Source: Armatimonadetes bacterium UBA5829
GTDB taxonomy: Bacteria > Armatimonadota > UBA5829
Length of the DNA: 5,625 nucleotides
NCBI GenBank assembly: GCA_002431715.1
Contig: DJHI01000170.1
Span: 432 to 6,056 of the forward strand
Reading direction: 5' to 3'
Every line of letters starts with the position of its first letter. Within the stretch, counting starts at the first letter, position 1. Positions 1-5,625 of the stretch are shown here, one piece after another. The notes beneath the pieces are model-generated. The model did no database searches, had not been told where the DNA came from, and was given only the letters and a program-made list of their open reading frames with translations. The position numbers were made by a program, and so were the translations under genes.

Positions 1-1445
1 TCAACACTTCGCTAACGCCTCCATTCGCGATCCAGGACGGCATCACAACCGACGAAATGGTGAGGCTCAAGTATCGTTATCTCGACCTGCGCAGGCCTGA
101 GATGCAGCGTCGCCTTATTCTTCGCCATAAAATGGTCAAGATGATGCGAGACTATATGGATGATCGCGGGTTTATCGAGGTCGAGACGCCTGTTCTGATA
201 AAGAGCACACCTGAAGGCGCGCGAGACTATCTTGTGCCTGCACGGCTTTATCCGGGCAGTTTCTATGCTCTTCCACAGAGCCCGCAGCAGCTCAAGCAGC
301 TTTTGATGGTCTCCGGGATCGACAGATATTTCCAGATAGCCAAGTGTTTCCGCGATGAAGACCCTCGTGCGGACAGGCAGCCTGAGTTCACCCAGCTCGA
401 TGTCGAGATGTCTTTTGTCCAAAAAGAGGACGTTTTCGACATTATCGAGCCGCTTTTGACCGATATAGTGGAGAAACTCTCCGATAAAAAACTGAAATTC
501 AAACCGTTTCCAAGGCTCACATATCAGGATGTAATCGACCGCTACGGCATCGACAAGCCCGACGTTCGCTTTGGAATGGAGCTTTTCGACCTTGCGGATA
601 TCGGCAACGCGAGCGAGTTCCAGGTATTCAAGAACGCCGCTCAGATCAAGGGAATCACTGCCGAGGGCTGCGCGAACTATAGCCGCGGACAGATCGATGA
701 GCTTACCGAGTTTGCAAAGAAATATGGAGCAAAGGGCCTTGCCACTATCGCGCTTACTGAAGACGGCAGTATCAAGTCTCCGATAGCAAAGTTCTTTAAG
801 GAAGATGAGATTAAAGCTATCATAGAGCGCGCAGGCGCAAAAATAGGCGATCTCATCCTTATAGTTGCCGACAGGCCGAAGATCGTTGCTGACGCTCTGG
901 CAAACCTGCGCAACCTTATGGGCGGTCGCCTCGGCCTCCGCGATGACAGCGTGCTCGCATTTGCCTGGGTAATCGACTTCCCGCTTGTCGAGTGGAAAGA
1001 GGATGAGGGACGCTGGGACGCCGCTCATCACCCATTCACAATGCCTCTGGAAGAGGATATGGATCTGCTCGAATCCGATCCTGGCAAGGTTCGTTCTCAG
1101 GCATACGACCTGGTCTGCAACGGCAGTGAGCTTGCCAGCGGAAGCATCAGAATCCATCGAAGAGACATTCAGAACAAGGTCTTCAACTTGATGGCCTATA
1201 CGGATGAAGAAATTCAGGCCAGGTTCGGCCATATGCTGGATGCATTCGAATATGGTGCTCCTCCACATGGCGGAATTGCTCCGGGTATCGACAGGCTCGT
1301 TATGTTGCTTACGGATGATGACAATATCCGCCAGGTCATGGCCTTCCCGAAGACCGCAAGTGGTATCGACCCGATGACCAACGCTCCATCACCCGTTGAC
1401 GAAGAGCAGCTAAAGGAATTACACATTAAGACCGTCGAAGACTAG
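1..1445 (+). CDS. aspS: Aspartyl-tRNA synthetase, 5'-truncated by window edge
   Basis: Cytoplasmic class II aminoacyl-tRNA synthetase that activates aspartate with ATP and loads it on tRNA-Asp. The reading frame is open to the left edge (first full codon at 3, reading NTSLTPPFAIQDG), so about 110 N-terminal residues, the OB-fold anticodon-binding domain, lie outside; bacterial AspRS is about 590 aa and 480 are visible. Numbered from the Met codon at 57, motif 1 contains ETPVL (invariant Pro45), the aspartate/ATP-site segment is QSPQQLKQ (74-81), motif 2 is CFRDED (97-102, Arg99) followed by RQPEFTQLD, and motif 3 is GIAPGIDRL (406-414, Arg413). A bacterial GAD insertion of about 100 residues lies between motifs 2 and 3. 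HHPFTMP (324-330) and SIRIH (363-367) are typical substrate-site segments. Met57 is internal, not the start. Whether the enzyme also charges tRNA-Asn cannot be judged, because the deciding residues are in the missing N-terminal domain. No defects are seen. Confidence 0.98.
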   Translation, partial: NTSLTPPFAIQDGITTDEMVRLKYRYLDLRRPEMQRRLILRHKMVKMMRDYMDDRGFIEVETPVLIKSTPEGARDYLVPARLYPGSFYALPQSPQQLKQLLMVSGIDRYFQIAKCFRDEDPRADRQPEFTQLDVEMSFVQKEDVFDIIEPLLTDIVEKLSDKKLKFKPFPRLTYQDVIDRYGIDKPDVRFGMELFDLADIGNASEFQVFKNAAQIKGITAEGCANYSRGQIDELTEFAKKYGAKGLATIALTEDGSIKSPIAKFFKEDEIKAIIERAGAKIGDLILIVADRPKIVADALANLRNLMGGRLGLRDDSVLAFAWVIDFPLVEWKEDEGRWDAAHHPFTMPLEEDMDLLESDPGKVRSQAYDLVCNGSELASGSIRIHRRDIQNKVFNLMAYTDEEIQARFGHMLDAFEYGAPPHGGIAPGIDRLVMLLTDDDNIRQVMAFPKTASGIDPMTNAPSPVDEEQLKELHIKTVED

Positions 1446-1462
1446 ATAGGTAATAGGGGACA

Positions 1463-1495
1463 GGTTACAGACAACAGACACGTTAACTGTCAACC
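1463..1495 (+). repeat. Imperfect inverted repeat with internal ACAGACA tandem in the aspS-hisH gap
   Basis: GGTTACAG (1463-1470) can pair with CTGTCAACC (1487-1495), leaving one bulged C and a 16-nt loop. The loop overlaps a perfect tandem duplication of ACAGACA (1467-1473 and 1474-1480) and contains most of the palindrome GTTAAC (1482-1487). A T5 run follows at 1506-1510, but it lies between the hisH ribosome site and start codon, so this does not look like a terminator. It may be an mRNA fold ahead of hisH or simply non-coding spacer. Function is unknown. Confidence 0.4.
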
Positions 1496-1501
1496 AATCA
1501 C

Positions 1502-1505
1502 GAGG
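1502..1505 (+). promoter_or_regulatory. hisH ribosome binding site deciding a TTG start
   Basis: GAGG lies 6 nt before the TTG at 1512. No in-frame ATG is nearby, and translation from TTG gives [11 protein letters not shown], which matches the canonical HisH N-terminus (M-I-A-I-V-D-Y-x-x-G-N). Ribosome site and homology therefore agree on the rare start codon. Confidence 0.75.
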
Positions 1506-1511
1506 TTTTTC

Positions 1512-2135
1512 TTGATAGCGATAGTAGACTATAAAGCTGGAAATCTTACAAGTGTGCGGCTCGCTCTGGAGCATATCGGAGTCGCGTGTGAGGTCACGAA
1601 TGACCCTGAGAGGATCGAATCCGCAGACCGCGTGATATTCCCCGGAGTCGGCGCCGCTGCCGAGGCCATGAGGAATCTGCAGGAGCTTAAACTGCTCGAT
1701 CCTCTAAAAGACGCTGTCGCCAGCGGCAGGCCATTTTTGGGAATATGCCTTGGAACTCAGGTCATCTTCGAGCACTCTGAGGAGGACGGCGGTGTGGACT
1801 GCATCGGACTTGTACCTGGTGCTGTGAAACGATTCGTGACGTCCGATCAATCGTGCAAAATCCCTCAGATGGGCTGGAATACTGTCGAGTTTGCGCGGGA
1901 GCACCCTGTATTTGAGGGCATAGAAAACAAGAGCGAGTTCTACTTTGTCCATAGCTACTATCCCGACTCGTCGGATGCGGCCTATGTCGTCGGCGAGACC
2001 GAATACGCGGGTGTGCGGTTCGCTTCGGCGGTCGGCATGAATAATTTAGTCGCTACTCAATTTCACCCTGAGCGCTCAGGCAGAATCGGCCTGCGGCTCC
2101 TCGAAAACTTCAGTAAGTGGGACGGCAGATGTTAA
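1512..2135 (+). CDS. hisH: Imidazole glycerol phosphate synthase, glutaminase subunit HisH
   Basis: Class I glutamine amidotransferase of histidine biosynthesis. It hydrolyses glutamine and passes ammonia through the HisF barrel, where it is used to turn PRFAR into imidazole glycerol phosphate and AICAR. The 207-aa length is normal. The triad is complete: nucleophile Cys79 in FLGICLGTQ, and His185 and Glu187 in [16 protein letters not shown] (41-47) is the conserved strand-turn near the active site, and KIPQMGWN (116-123) is the HisH signature. The residue two after the nucleophile Cys is Gly, and the next, usually Met (CLGMQ), is Thr. Translation starts at TTG (1512). The stop overlaps the hisF start by 7 bp, implying coupling. 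A HisH paralogue serving surface-sugar amidation with a PseA-type enzyme is conceivable, but no sugar genes are visible and the pairing with a canonical HisF favours the histidine role. Confidence 0.96.
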   Translation: MIAIVDYKAGNLTSVRLALEHIGVACEVTNDPERIESADRVIFPGVGAAAEAMRNLQELKLLDPLKDAVASGRPFLGICLGTQVIFEHSEEDGGVDCIGLVPGAVKRFVTSDQSCKIPQMGWNTVEFAREHPVFEGIENKSEFYFVHSYYPDSSDAAYVVGETEYAGVRFASAVGMNNLVATQFHPERSGRIGLRLLENFSKWDGRC

Positions 2136-2905
2136 GCAAGAGAATTATACCGTGCCTGGATGTGCGCAATAAAAAGGTCACTAAGGGCGTCAAGTTCCAA
2201 AATAACGTCGAGTTGGGCGACCCTATCGAGATGGCTGTCGCTTACTCAGATGGTGGCTGTGATGAGCTTGTGTTTTACGATATTACGGCTTCCGCCGAGC
2301 GCAGACCCATAGATATAGATATGGTGCGTGATGTGGCGCGGGTGGTGCATATACCGTTCGCGGTTGGAGGCGGTATAGAGACGCTCGATGATATGTATCG
2401 CGTGCTCCTTGCGGGCGCTGAGAAGGTTTCGGTCAACTCTCTCGCAGTAAAGAACCCCGGCATCATAGCCGAAGGGGCAAAGATATTCGGTTCCCAGTGC
2501 ATAGTGCTGGGCATGGATCCGGTTAAGACGGCTGATCCCAGGTTCCCGAGCGGCTACGAGATCACAATCCGAGGCTTCCGCGAGAGAACCGGCATGGACG
2601 CTCTCGAATGGGCAAAGAAAGCCGAGGATTTGGGGGTAGGGGAGATCGTGGTCAACTCAGTCGATGCCGACGGCACACGCGACGGCTTCGAGCTTAACCT
2701 CACTCGTAAAATCTCTACCAATGTTCACATTCCAGTGGTCGCTTCAGGCGGGGCGGGCACACCCCAGCACCTCATAGATGTCTTCAACAAAGGCGCAGCC
2801 GACGCCGCAATCATCGCCAGTATGATCCACACCGGCGAGTATACTATCAAGCAAATCAAGGACGAACTGGTCAAAGCAGGCGTACCGACCCGCGAGAAAT
2901 GGTAG
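2129..2905 (+). CDS. hisF: Imidazole glycerol phosphate synthase, cyclase subunit HisF
   Basis: Beta/alpha-barrel cyclase that receives ammonia from HisH and makes imidazole glycerol phosphate plus AICAR from PRFAR in the cytoplasm. The ATG at 2129 is chosen over an in-frame GTG at 2117 because it gives the family-standard opening [12 protein letters not shown] and a usual 258-aa length. Catalytic Asp11 (PCLDV) and Asp130 (VLGMDP) are present. So are the ammonia-gate residues known from the Thermotoga enzyme: Arg5, Glu46, Lys99 and Glu172 (Thermotoga Glu167). Phosphate-binding segments are AVGGGI (78-83), SVNS (101-104), DADGT (179-183) and ASGGAG (205-210). The stretch between Asp130 and RTG (153-155) is five residues longer than in Thermotoga, and Asp130 sits in GMD rather than the commoner AID. 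The start lies inside hisH (ATGTTAA overlap) with only a weak purine-rich GTGGGA upstream, so translation probably depends on hisH. Confidence 0.97.
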   Translation: MLSKRIIPCLDVRNKKVTKGVKFQNNVELGDPIEMAVAYSDGGCDELVFYDITASAERRPIDIDMVRDVARVVHIPFAVGGGIETLDDMYRVLLAGAEKVSVNSLAVKNPGIIAEGAKIFGSQCIVLGMDPVKTADPRFPSGYEITIRGFRERTGMDALEWAKKAEDLGVGEIVVNSVDADGTRDGFELNLTRKISTNVHIPVVASGGAGTPQHLIDVFNKGAADAAIIASMIHTGEYTIKQIKDELVKAGVPTREKW

Positions 2906-2942
2906 TCGTGTAACTTGACAGACAACTTAAGCAGTATGTGCT

Positions 2943-2970
2943 AAAGCAAGCAATTTTTATGCTTTTCTTT
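2943..2970 (+). terminator. Weak AT-rich hairpin plus T-rich tail after hisF
   Basis: AAAGCA (2943-2948) can pair with TGCTTT (2960-2965); alternatively AAGCA (2948-2952) pairs with TGCTT (2960-2964) around a 7-nt loop. TTTTCTTT ends at 2970. The stem has only two G-C pairs, so intrinsic termination would be weak. The position 38 bp after the hisF stop is suitable. Low confidence. Confidence 0.3.
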
Positions 2971-2985
2971 GATGTTGTAAACATC
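2971..2985. promoter_or_regulatory. Perfect inverted repeat GATGTT-GTA-AACATC, candidate operator
   Basis: Two perfect 6-bp arms separated by 3 bp, centred 50 bp before the ATG of the exported DUF4139-type protein. It sits where a -35 element would be expected for the -10-like TATGAT at 3001. Size and symmetry suit a dimeric repressor or activator site. The 3-nt loop makes a functional RNA hairpin less likely. The cognate regulator is not identifiable and is not encoded in the window. Confidence 0.4.
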
Positions 2986-3006
2986 CTACGAGTCTAAGTA
3001 TATGAT
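2975..3006 (+). promoter_or_regulatory. Possible sigma-70-like promoter for the DUF4139-type gene
   Basis: TATGAT (3001-3006) matches TATAAT at five of six bases. The nearest -35-like word, TTGTAA (2975-2980), gives a 20-bp spacer, which is longer than optimal, so recognition may need an activator. Transcription would begin close to the ribosome site, giving a very short leader. Assigned by eye only. Confidence 0.25.
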
Positions 3007-3014
3007 ATCTAAAC

Positions 3015-3021
3015 GAGGAGG
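3015..3021 (+). promoter_or_regulatory. Strong ribosome binding site GAGGAGG
   Basis: GAGGAGG lies 6 nt before ATG 3028. It is the strongest Shine-Dalgarno sequence in the window and confirms both the start of the exported protein and that this organism uses leadered translation. Confidence 0.85.
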
Positions 3022-3027
3022 ATTGTA

Positions 3028-4662
3028 ATGCGCAACAAGATTTTGAACTGCATACTGTTACTTTTGTTGATAGCTCAGCCTTTATGTGCCGCAAAGGACG
3101 ATTCGCCGCCGCCAAAGACAACAGTAAAGACCCTTGCCGTGTTCAAAAACGGGCTTGGGTTTGTTTACAGGTCGGGCGAGGTTCCGGTCAAGGACTATTG
3201 GGCGCAGATCGACGAAATCCCGCCTGCGGTTTTGGGAACTGTGTGGATAGGCTCTGCTGGCCCTGCTTGGCGTGTTCAGGAGGTCGTGTCAGATAAATGC
3301 ACTTCCGAGAAGAGCGTAGATGCCGCCAGTATATCAGACCTACTGGAAGCCAATGTAGGTCGGCAAGCATTGTTGACTTTTCTCACTCACTCCACTCCTG
3401 AAACAAAGACAATTCCAGCAACAATACTCTCTGTTCCGAAAGACGGTCAGATTGTAATGGTACAGGTGGAAGACGGCACTATCGGCGTCACCAACAAATC
3501 GGATGTCATCGCTATTACGCTTGATAAGGATGCTCCACTCAAAAAGAAAAGCGAGATAACCTCGAACCGCGCAAAGGTCAGATTGAGTTCGAGCACAAAA
3601 AAAGTTCCCACGTCCGCCGAAATCACACTTGCTTATCTGGAAAAAGGAATCTCATGGTCTCCCGGCTACCTGGTAAACATTGCCGATGATAAGCAGGCCG
3701 ACATAACTATGGAGGCCGTTCTGGCCAATGACATGGAGGATTTGAACGACGTAGACGTATCCTTTGTGGTTGGGTATCCGAACTTTGTCTTTGCCGACCA
3801 GGTTACCCCGCTCTGGCTTGGTCAGAGTGTGGTTGATTTTTCAAGACGTCTATCGAGCATGCGTTCAGATGATGCGCGGGCCAATGTATATGGTAATATC
3901 ATGTCTCAATCGGTAATGTACAACACTGCCTCATATGATTTTGTAGGCTCGCCAAATTCGAGTTTCCCATCAGTTTATTCTGCCGCACAGCCGATGCCCG
4001 GCGAAACAAACGAGGATCTCTATTTTTACAATCAGAGTCATGTGAGCCTGAAAAAAGGCGACAGGGCGCGCTATACGGTCTTTACAGGCAAGGTTCCATA
4101 CGAGCATATATATGAGTGGAGCGTTCCTGATGAGTCAAACCTGAACGATTATGGCTACAGGCAGAACGATAATCGCAATGACAGTCCTGAAAATCAGGTT
4201 TGGCATTCGCTCAGGCTTACGAACACGACCAAATTCCCCTGGACAACGGCGCCATCTTTCACCGTTAACGGCTCCATGCCGGTCGCTCAGGATGTTCTCA
4301 AATACACTCCACCCGGCGGCAAGAACACTCTCAAGCTTACGGTTGCTACGAATGTTCGAGCGGAAAAGGCAGAGACCGAAGCGTCTCGTGAGATGGTCAA
4401 AATCGGCTATAATGAATACGACGATATTACGGTCTGCGGCATCCTGACGGTCAAGAACATGAAGGACGAAACGATACGAGTAAATGTCAAAAAGCAGCTA
4501 AAAGGAGCGGTTCTCGAAGCCGGCCAGGATGGAAAGGTCACGAAGACAGCTACACAACTGGCTGCAGTGAATCCTCAATCAGTTCTCGAATGGGAGTTCG
4601 TTCTTGCTCCAAGCGCTGAGAAAGAGCTGACCTACAAATATAAAATATTGATACACAGGTAA
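3028..4662 (+). CDS. Exported DUF4139-domain-type protein, function unknown
   Basis: A 544-aa protein of unknown function. The N-terminus is a Sec signal peptide: Arg2/Lys4, a hydrophobic run at 5-19 (ILNCILLLLLIAQPL), and a likely signal peptidase I cut after Ala22. Cys20 follows Leu, so it is not a lipobox. Residues 33-90 (VKTLAVFKNGLGFVYRSGEV) resemble the N-terminal beta domain usually paired with DUF4139. Residues 103-165 look like a small beta module (ATILSVPKDG, VEDGTIGV). From about 195 the DUF4139 pattern is clear: ITLAYLEKGISWSPGY, then VLANDMEDLNDVDVSFVVGYPNF. A Ser/Asn/Tyr/Met-rich linker (about 272-328) precedes the second half, which contains AQDVLKYTPPGG (420-431), LKLTVATNVR and a C-terminal beta sandwich ending LTYKYKI. 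There is no transmembrane anchor beyond the signal. Only two cysteines, 91 and 470, remain after cleavage. Family membership is by pattern recognition; MuiA-like proteins are relatives. Likely periplasmic or secreted, and beta-rich. It has its own upstream control region and a strong ribosome site, so is probably not part of the his unit. Confidence 0.85.
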   Translation: MRNKILNCILLLLLIAQPLCAAKDDSPPPKTTVKTLAVFKNGLGFVYRSGEVPVKDYWAQIDEIPPAVLGTVWIGSAGPAWRVQEVVSDKCTSEKSVDAASISDLLEANVGRQALLTFLTHSTPETKTIPATILSVPKDGQIVMVQVEDGTIGVTNKSDVIAITLDKDAPLKKKSEITSNRAKVRLSSSTKKVPTSAEITLAYLEKGISWSPGYLVNIADDKQADITMEAVLANDMEDLNDVDVSFVVGYPNFVFADQVTPLWLGQSVVDFSRRLSSMRSDDARANVYGNIMSQSVMYNTASYDFVGSPNSSFPSVYSAAQPMPGETNEDLYFYNQSHVSLKKGDRARYTVFTGKVPYEHIYEWSVPDESNLNDYGYRQNDNRNDSPENQVWHSLRLTNTTKFPWTTAPSFTVNGSMPVAQDVLKYTPPGGKNTLKLTVATNVRAEKAETEASREMVKIGYNEYDDITVCGILTVKNMKDETIRVNVKKQLKGAVLEAGQDGKVTKTATQLAAVNPQSVLEWEFVLAPSAEKELTYKYKILIHR

Positions 4663-4676
4663 GAAGTTACGCGTCC

Positions 4677-4692
4677 GGCTCATCGATGAGCC
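4677..4692. terminator. Perfect 16-bp palindrome between convergent genes
   Basis: GGCTCATCGATGAGCC is fully self-complementary. As RNA it would form a 6-bp stem with a TCGA loop, extendable by two G-C pairs (CC 4675-4676 with GG 4694-4695) past a bulged A. It begins 15 bp after the stop of the DUF4139-type gene and ends 12 bp beyond the serpin stop, so it could end transcripts from both sides. The nearest T-run on the plus strand (4703-4706) is about 10 nt away and there is none on the minus strand, so classical intrinsic termination is uncertain. A protein-binding site is an alternative. Confidence 0.5.
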
Positions 4693-4704
4693 AGGCCATC
4701 AATT

Positions 4705-5625
4705 TTATAAATAGCTCTCGTTCTGCATAGGATTAACGACAGTCCCCATAAACAAGATTGTATTTGTTTGATCGTCTTGGATTGCATAGAAAAATGGCCT
4801 GTTTGCGCGTACTTCAGGACAGCCCGATCTAGCCATTACGACTATAGTTGCGGCAGCGGCTTCAGTGCCTTCTTCATTTACTTCGATAAATGCTTTTTGC
4901 TTCAGCACACTGATAAAAATATCTTTAGCACCGGATTTGCACATTCCACTGAAATCGCACATTCCGGAATGGAAAACATTTTCCATACCTAAATCACTGC
5001 AGGGCTTTTTTAAATCCATCTCGCAATTAAGTTTCCAATGCGGAATGCAGACATCAACCTTTGTTTCGCGGAAACCGGACATCCATTTATTCCAATTACC
5101 AGTATTTAAACTCTTCAAAAAATCAGGCAGACCGTTTTCAGCTAGCGGAACAAATATGTACATGCTCATCCGCCTGCTACCGTATGGAAGGGCGACAGCC
5201 TCGAAGATGTCACCCTCATAATATCTGAAGTTGCCTTTCTGCTGCATCATTGGAACGTATTCGATTTTTCCGCTGTCCAAAACAAACGGCTCATTCTGTG
5301 TTTTAGCCTTATCAAACTGCCAAGTCCATACACCCTTGAAGTAAATAGCATTTATCAAACAGATAACAGTCGATTTACCAAGTCCCTCGGCTATTTCAGG
5401 TATCCGGCTGTGAGTTTTTCTGTTGACCCACTTGTTTATACGGGATTTGGCGGAAGGGTCGGCAAAGTCAACGTTATCGACTTCAGCATCATAATACTCT
5501 TTGCAGGCACTCAGAAAATTTGACGCCAGAGGGTATTGCTTTGCTGCCCATAAGCCATTTGCCGTTTCCAATTCTACACCTGTTCCAGGGTTATTCAGGT
5601 TCTCCATCAGGTCGGAGTAAGACTT
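4705..5625 (-). CDS. Serpin-family protease inhibitor, N-terminus beyond window
   Basis: A serpin traps a target protease by offering its reactive loop as bait and inserting the cut loop into a beta sheet. The frame is open to the right edge (KSYSDL precedes the Met codon at 5607), so roughly the first 100 residues, and any signal peptide, are missing. Numbered from that Met: ANGLW (16-20), INKWVNRKT (57-65), the core NAIYFKGVW (86-94) with the breach Trp, MSMYIFVPL (147-155), DFSG (218-221), the hinge NEEGTEAAAAT (244-254), the loop to Cys263, and VRANRPFFYAI (266-276), which fits the PROSITE serpin signature at every position. FMGTVVNP (286-293) closes the fold. An intact Gly-Thr-Glu-Ala4-Thr hinge predicts an inhibitor rather than a non-inhibitory member. 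P1-P1' is either Arg260-Ser261 (allowing a loop one residue short) or Ser261-Gly262 by strict counting. There are eight cysteines. GC content is well below that of hisF. Target protease and cell location are unknown. Confidence 0.96.
   Translation of the reverse strand, partial: KSYSDLMENLNNPGTGVELETANGLWAAKQYPLASNFLSACKEYYDAEVDNVDFADPSAKSRINKWVNRKTHSRIPEIAEGLGKSTVICLINAIYFKGVWTWQFDKAKTQNEPFVLDSGKIEYVPMMQQKGNFRYYEGDIFEAVALPYGSRRMSMYIFVPLAENGLPDFLKSLNTGNWNKWMSGFRETKVDVCIPHWKLNCEMDLKKPCSDLGMENVFHSGMCDFSGMCKSGAKDIFISVLKQKAFIEVNEEGTEAAAATIVVMARSGCPEVRANRPFFYAIQDDQTNTILFMGTVVNPMQNESYL

Noticed and set aside
57..59. ATG at 57 as the aspS start
   Set aside because: The upstream in-frame codons read NTSLTPPFAIQDG, matching the conserved AspRS segment, so the gene begins before the window.
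12..1268. Long open frame (418 codons) on the minus strand opposite aspS
   Set aside because: It lies wholly antisense to a clearly homologous aspS, resembles no family I recognise and has low-complexity codon-shadow character; it is a by-product of aspS codon usage.
1396..1425. TTGACG and TACACA inside the aspS 3' end as a hisH promoter
   Set aside because: The -10 match is only three of six, and the bases are explained by aspS coding; co-transcription from aspS is at least as likely.
2117..2128. GTG at 2117 as an earlier hisF start
   Set aside because: It adds four residues (MGRQ) not found in HisF, while ATG 2129 gives the standard [12 protein letters not shown] opening.
2915..2920. Perfect -35 word TTGACA just after the hisF stop
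   Set aside because: No acceptable -10 lies 16-18 bp downstream (the best is TGCTAA at 18 bp), so a promoter here is not supported by the sequence.
3028..3087. Lipoprotein signal in the DUF4139-type protein (Cys8 or Cys20)
   Set aside because: Cys8 follows Asn and Cys20 follows Leu; a lipobox needs a small residue before Cys. Signal peptidase I cleavage after Ala22 fits better.
4865..5221. 118-codon plus-strand open frame opposite the serpin
   Set aside because: The minus-strand serpin match is continuous across it, and no ribosome site or recognisable protein supports the plus-strand frame.
5605..5607. ATG at 5605-5607 (minus strand) as the serpin start
   Set aside because: The frame continues upstream to the window edge with serpin-like residues, and a start here would remove the N-terminal helices required for the fold.

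Overview
This is a roughly 50% GC bacterial chromosome segment, densely coded and without RNA genes, transposons, CRISPR repeats or phage genes that I can see. Four genes read rightwards: the 3' four-fifths of aspS (aspartyl-tRNA synthetase), hisH and hisF (the two subunits of imidazole glycerol phosphate synthase), and an exported DUF4139-type protein. One gene reads leftwards from the right edge: a serpin cut off at its N-terminus by the window. Gaps between genes are short (66, 122 and 42 bp), and no stretch over 300 bp lacks a gene.

The AspRS is of the bacterial type, with the GAD insertion between motifs 2 and 3. The HisF carries a longer segment after catalytic Asp130 than the Thermotoga enzyme. 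These features, together with a DUF4139 protein and a bacterial serpin, would suit a less-studied bacterial phylum (Armatimonadota-like lineages came to mind), but the phylum cannot be fixed from this sequence alone.

Left part (1-2905): aspS is followed after 66 bp by hisH, which starts at TTG behind a GAGG ribosome site. hisH and hisF overlap by 7 bp (2129-2135), as expected for translationally coupled partners. HisH releases ammonia from glutamine and HisF uses it to cyclise PRFAR in histidine synthesis. No other his gene is visible, so the pathway is at least partly dispersed.

Middle (2906-4662): a 122-bp gap carries an AT-rich hairpin set, a perfect GATGTT-GTA-AACATC inverted repeat, a -10-like TATGAT and a strong GAGGAGG ribosome site. 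It then opens the 544-aa gene for an exported, beta-rich protein of unknown function. This gene therefore probably has its own regulation, separate from hisHF.

Right part (4663-5625): a perfect 16-bp palindrome separates the two convergent genes. The serpin keeps the complete hinge of an inhibitory family member. Its reactive loop resembles antithrombin and has an Arg-Ser pair near the expected scissile position. It has eight cysteines in its last 300 residues and a clearly lower GC content than hisF. It is the most interesting gene in the window. I found no convincing evidence of a wholly new multi-gene system.
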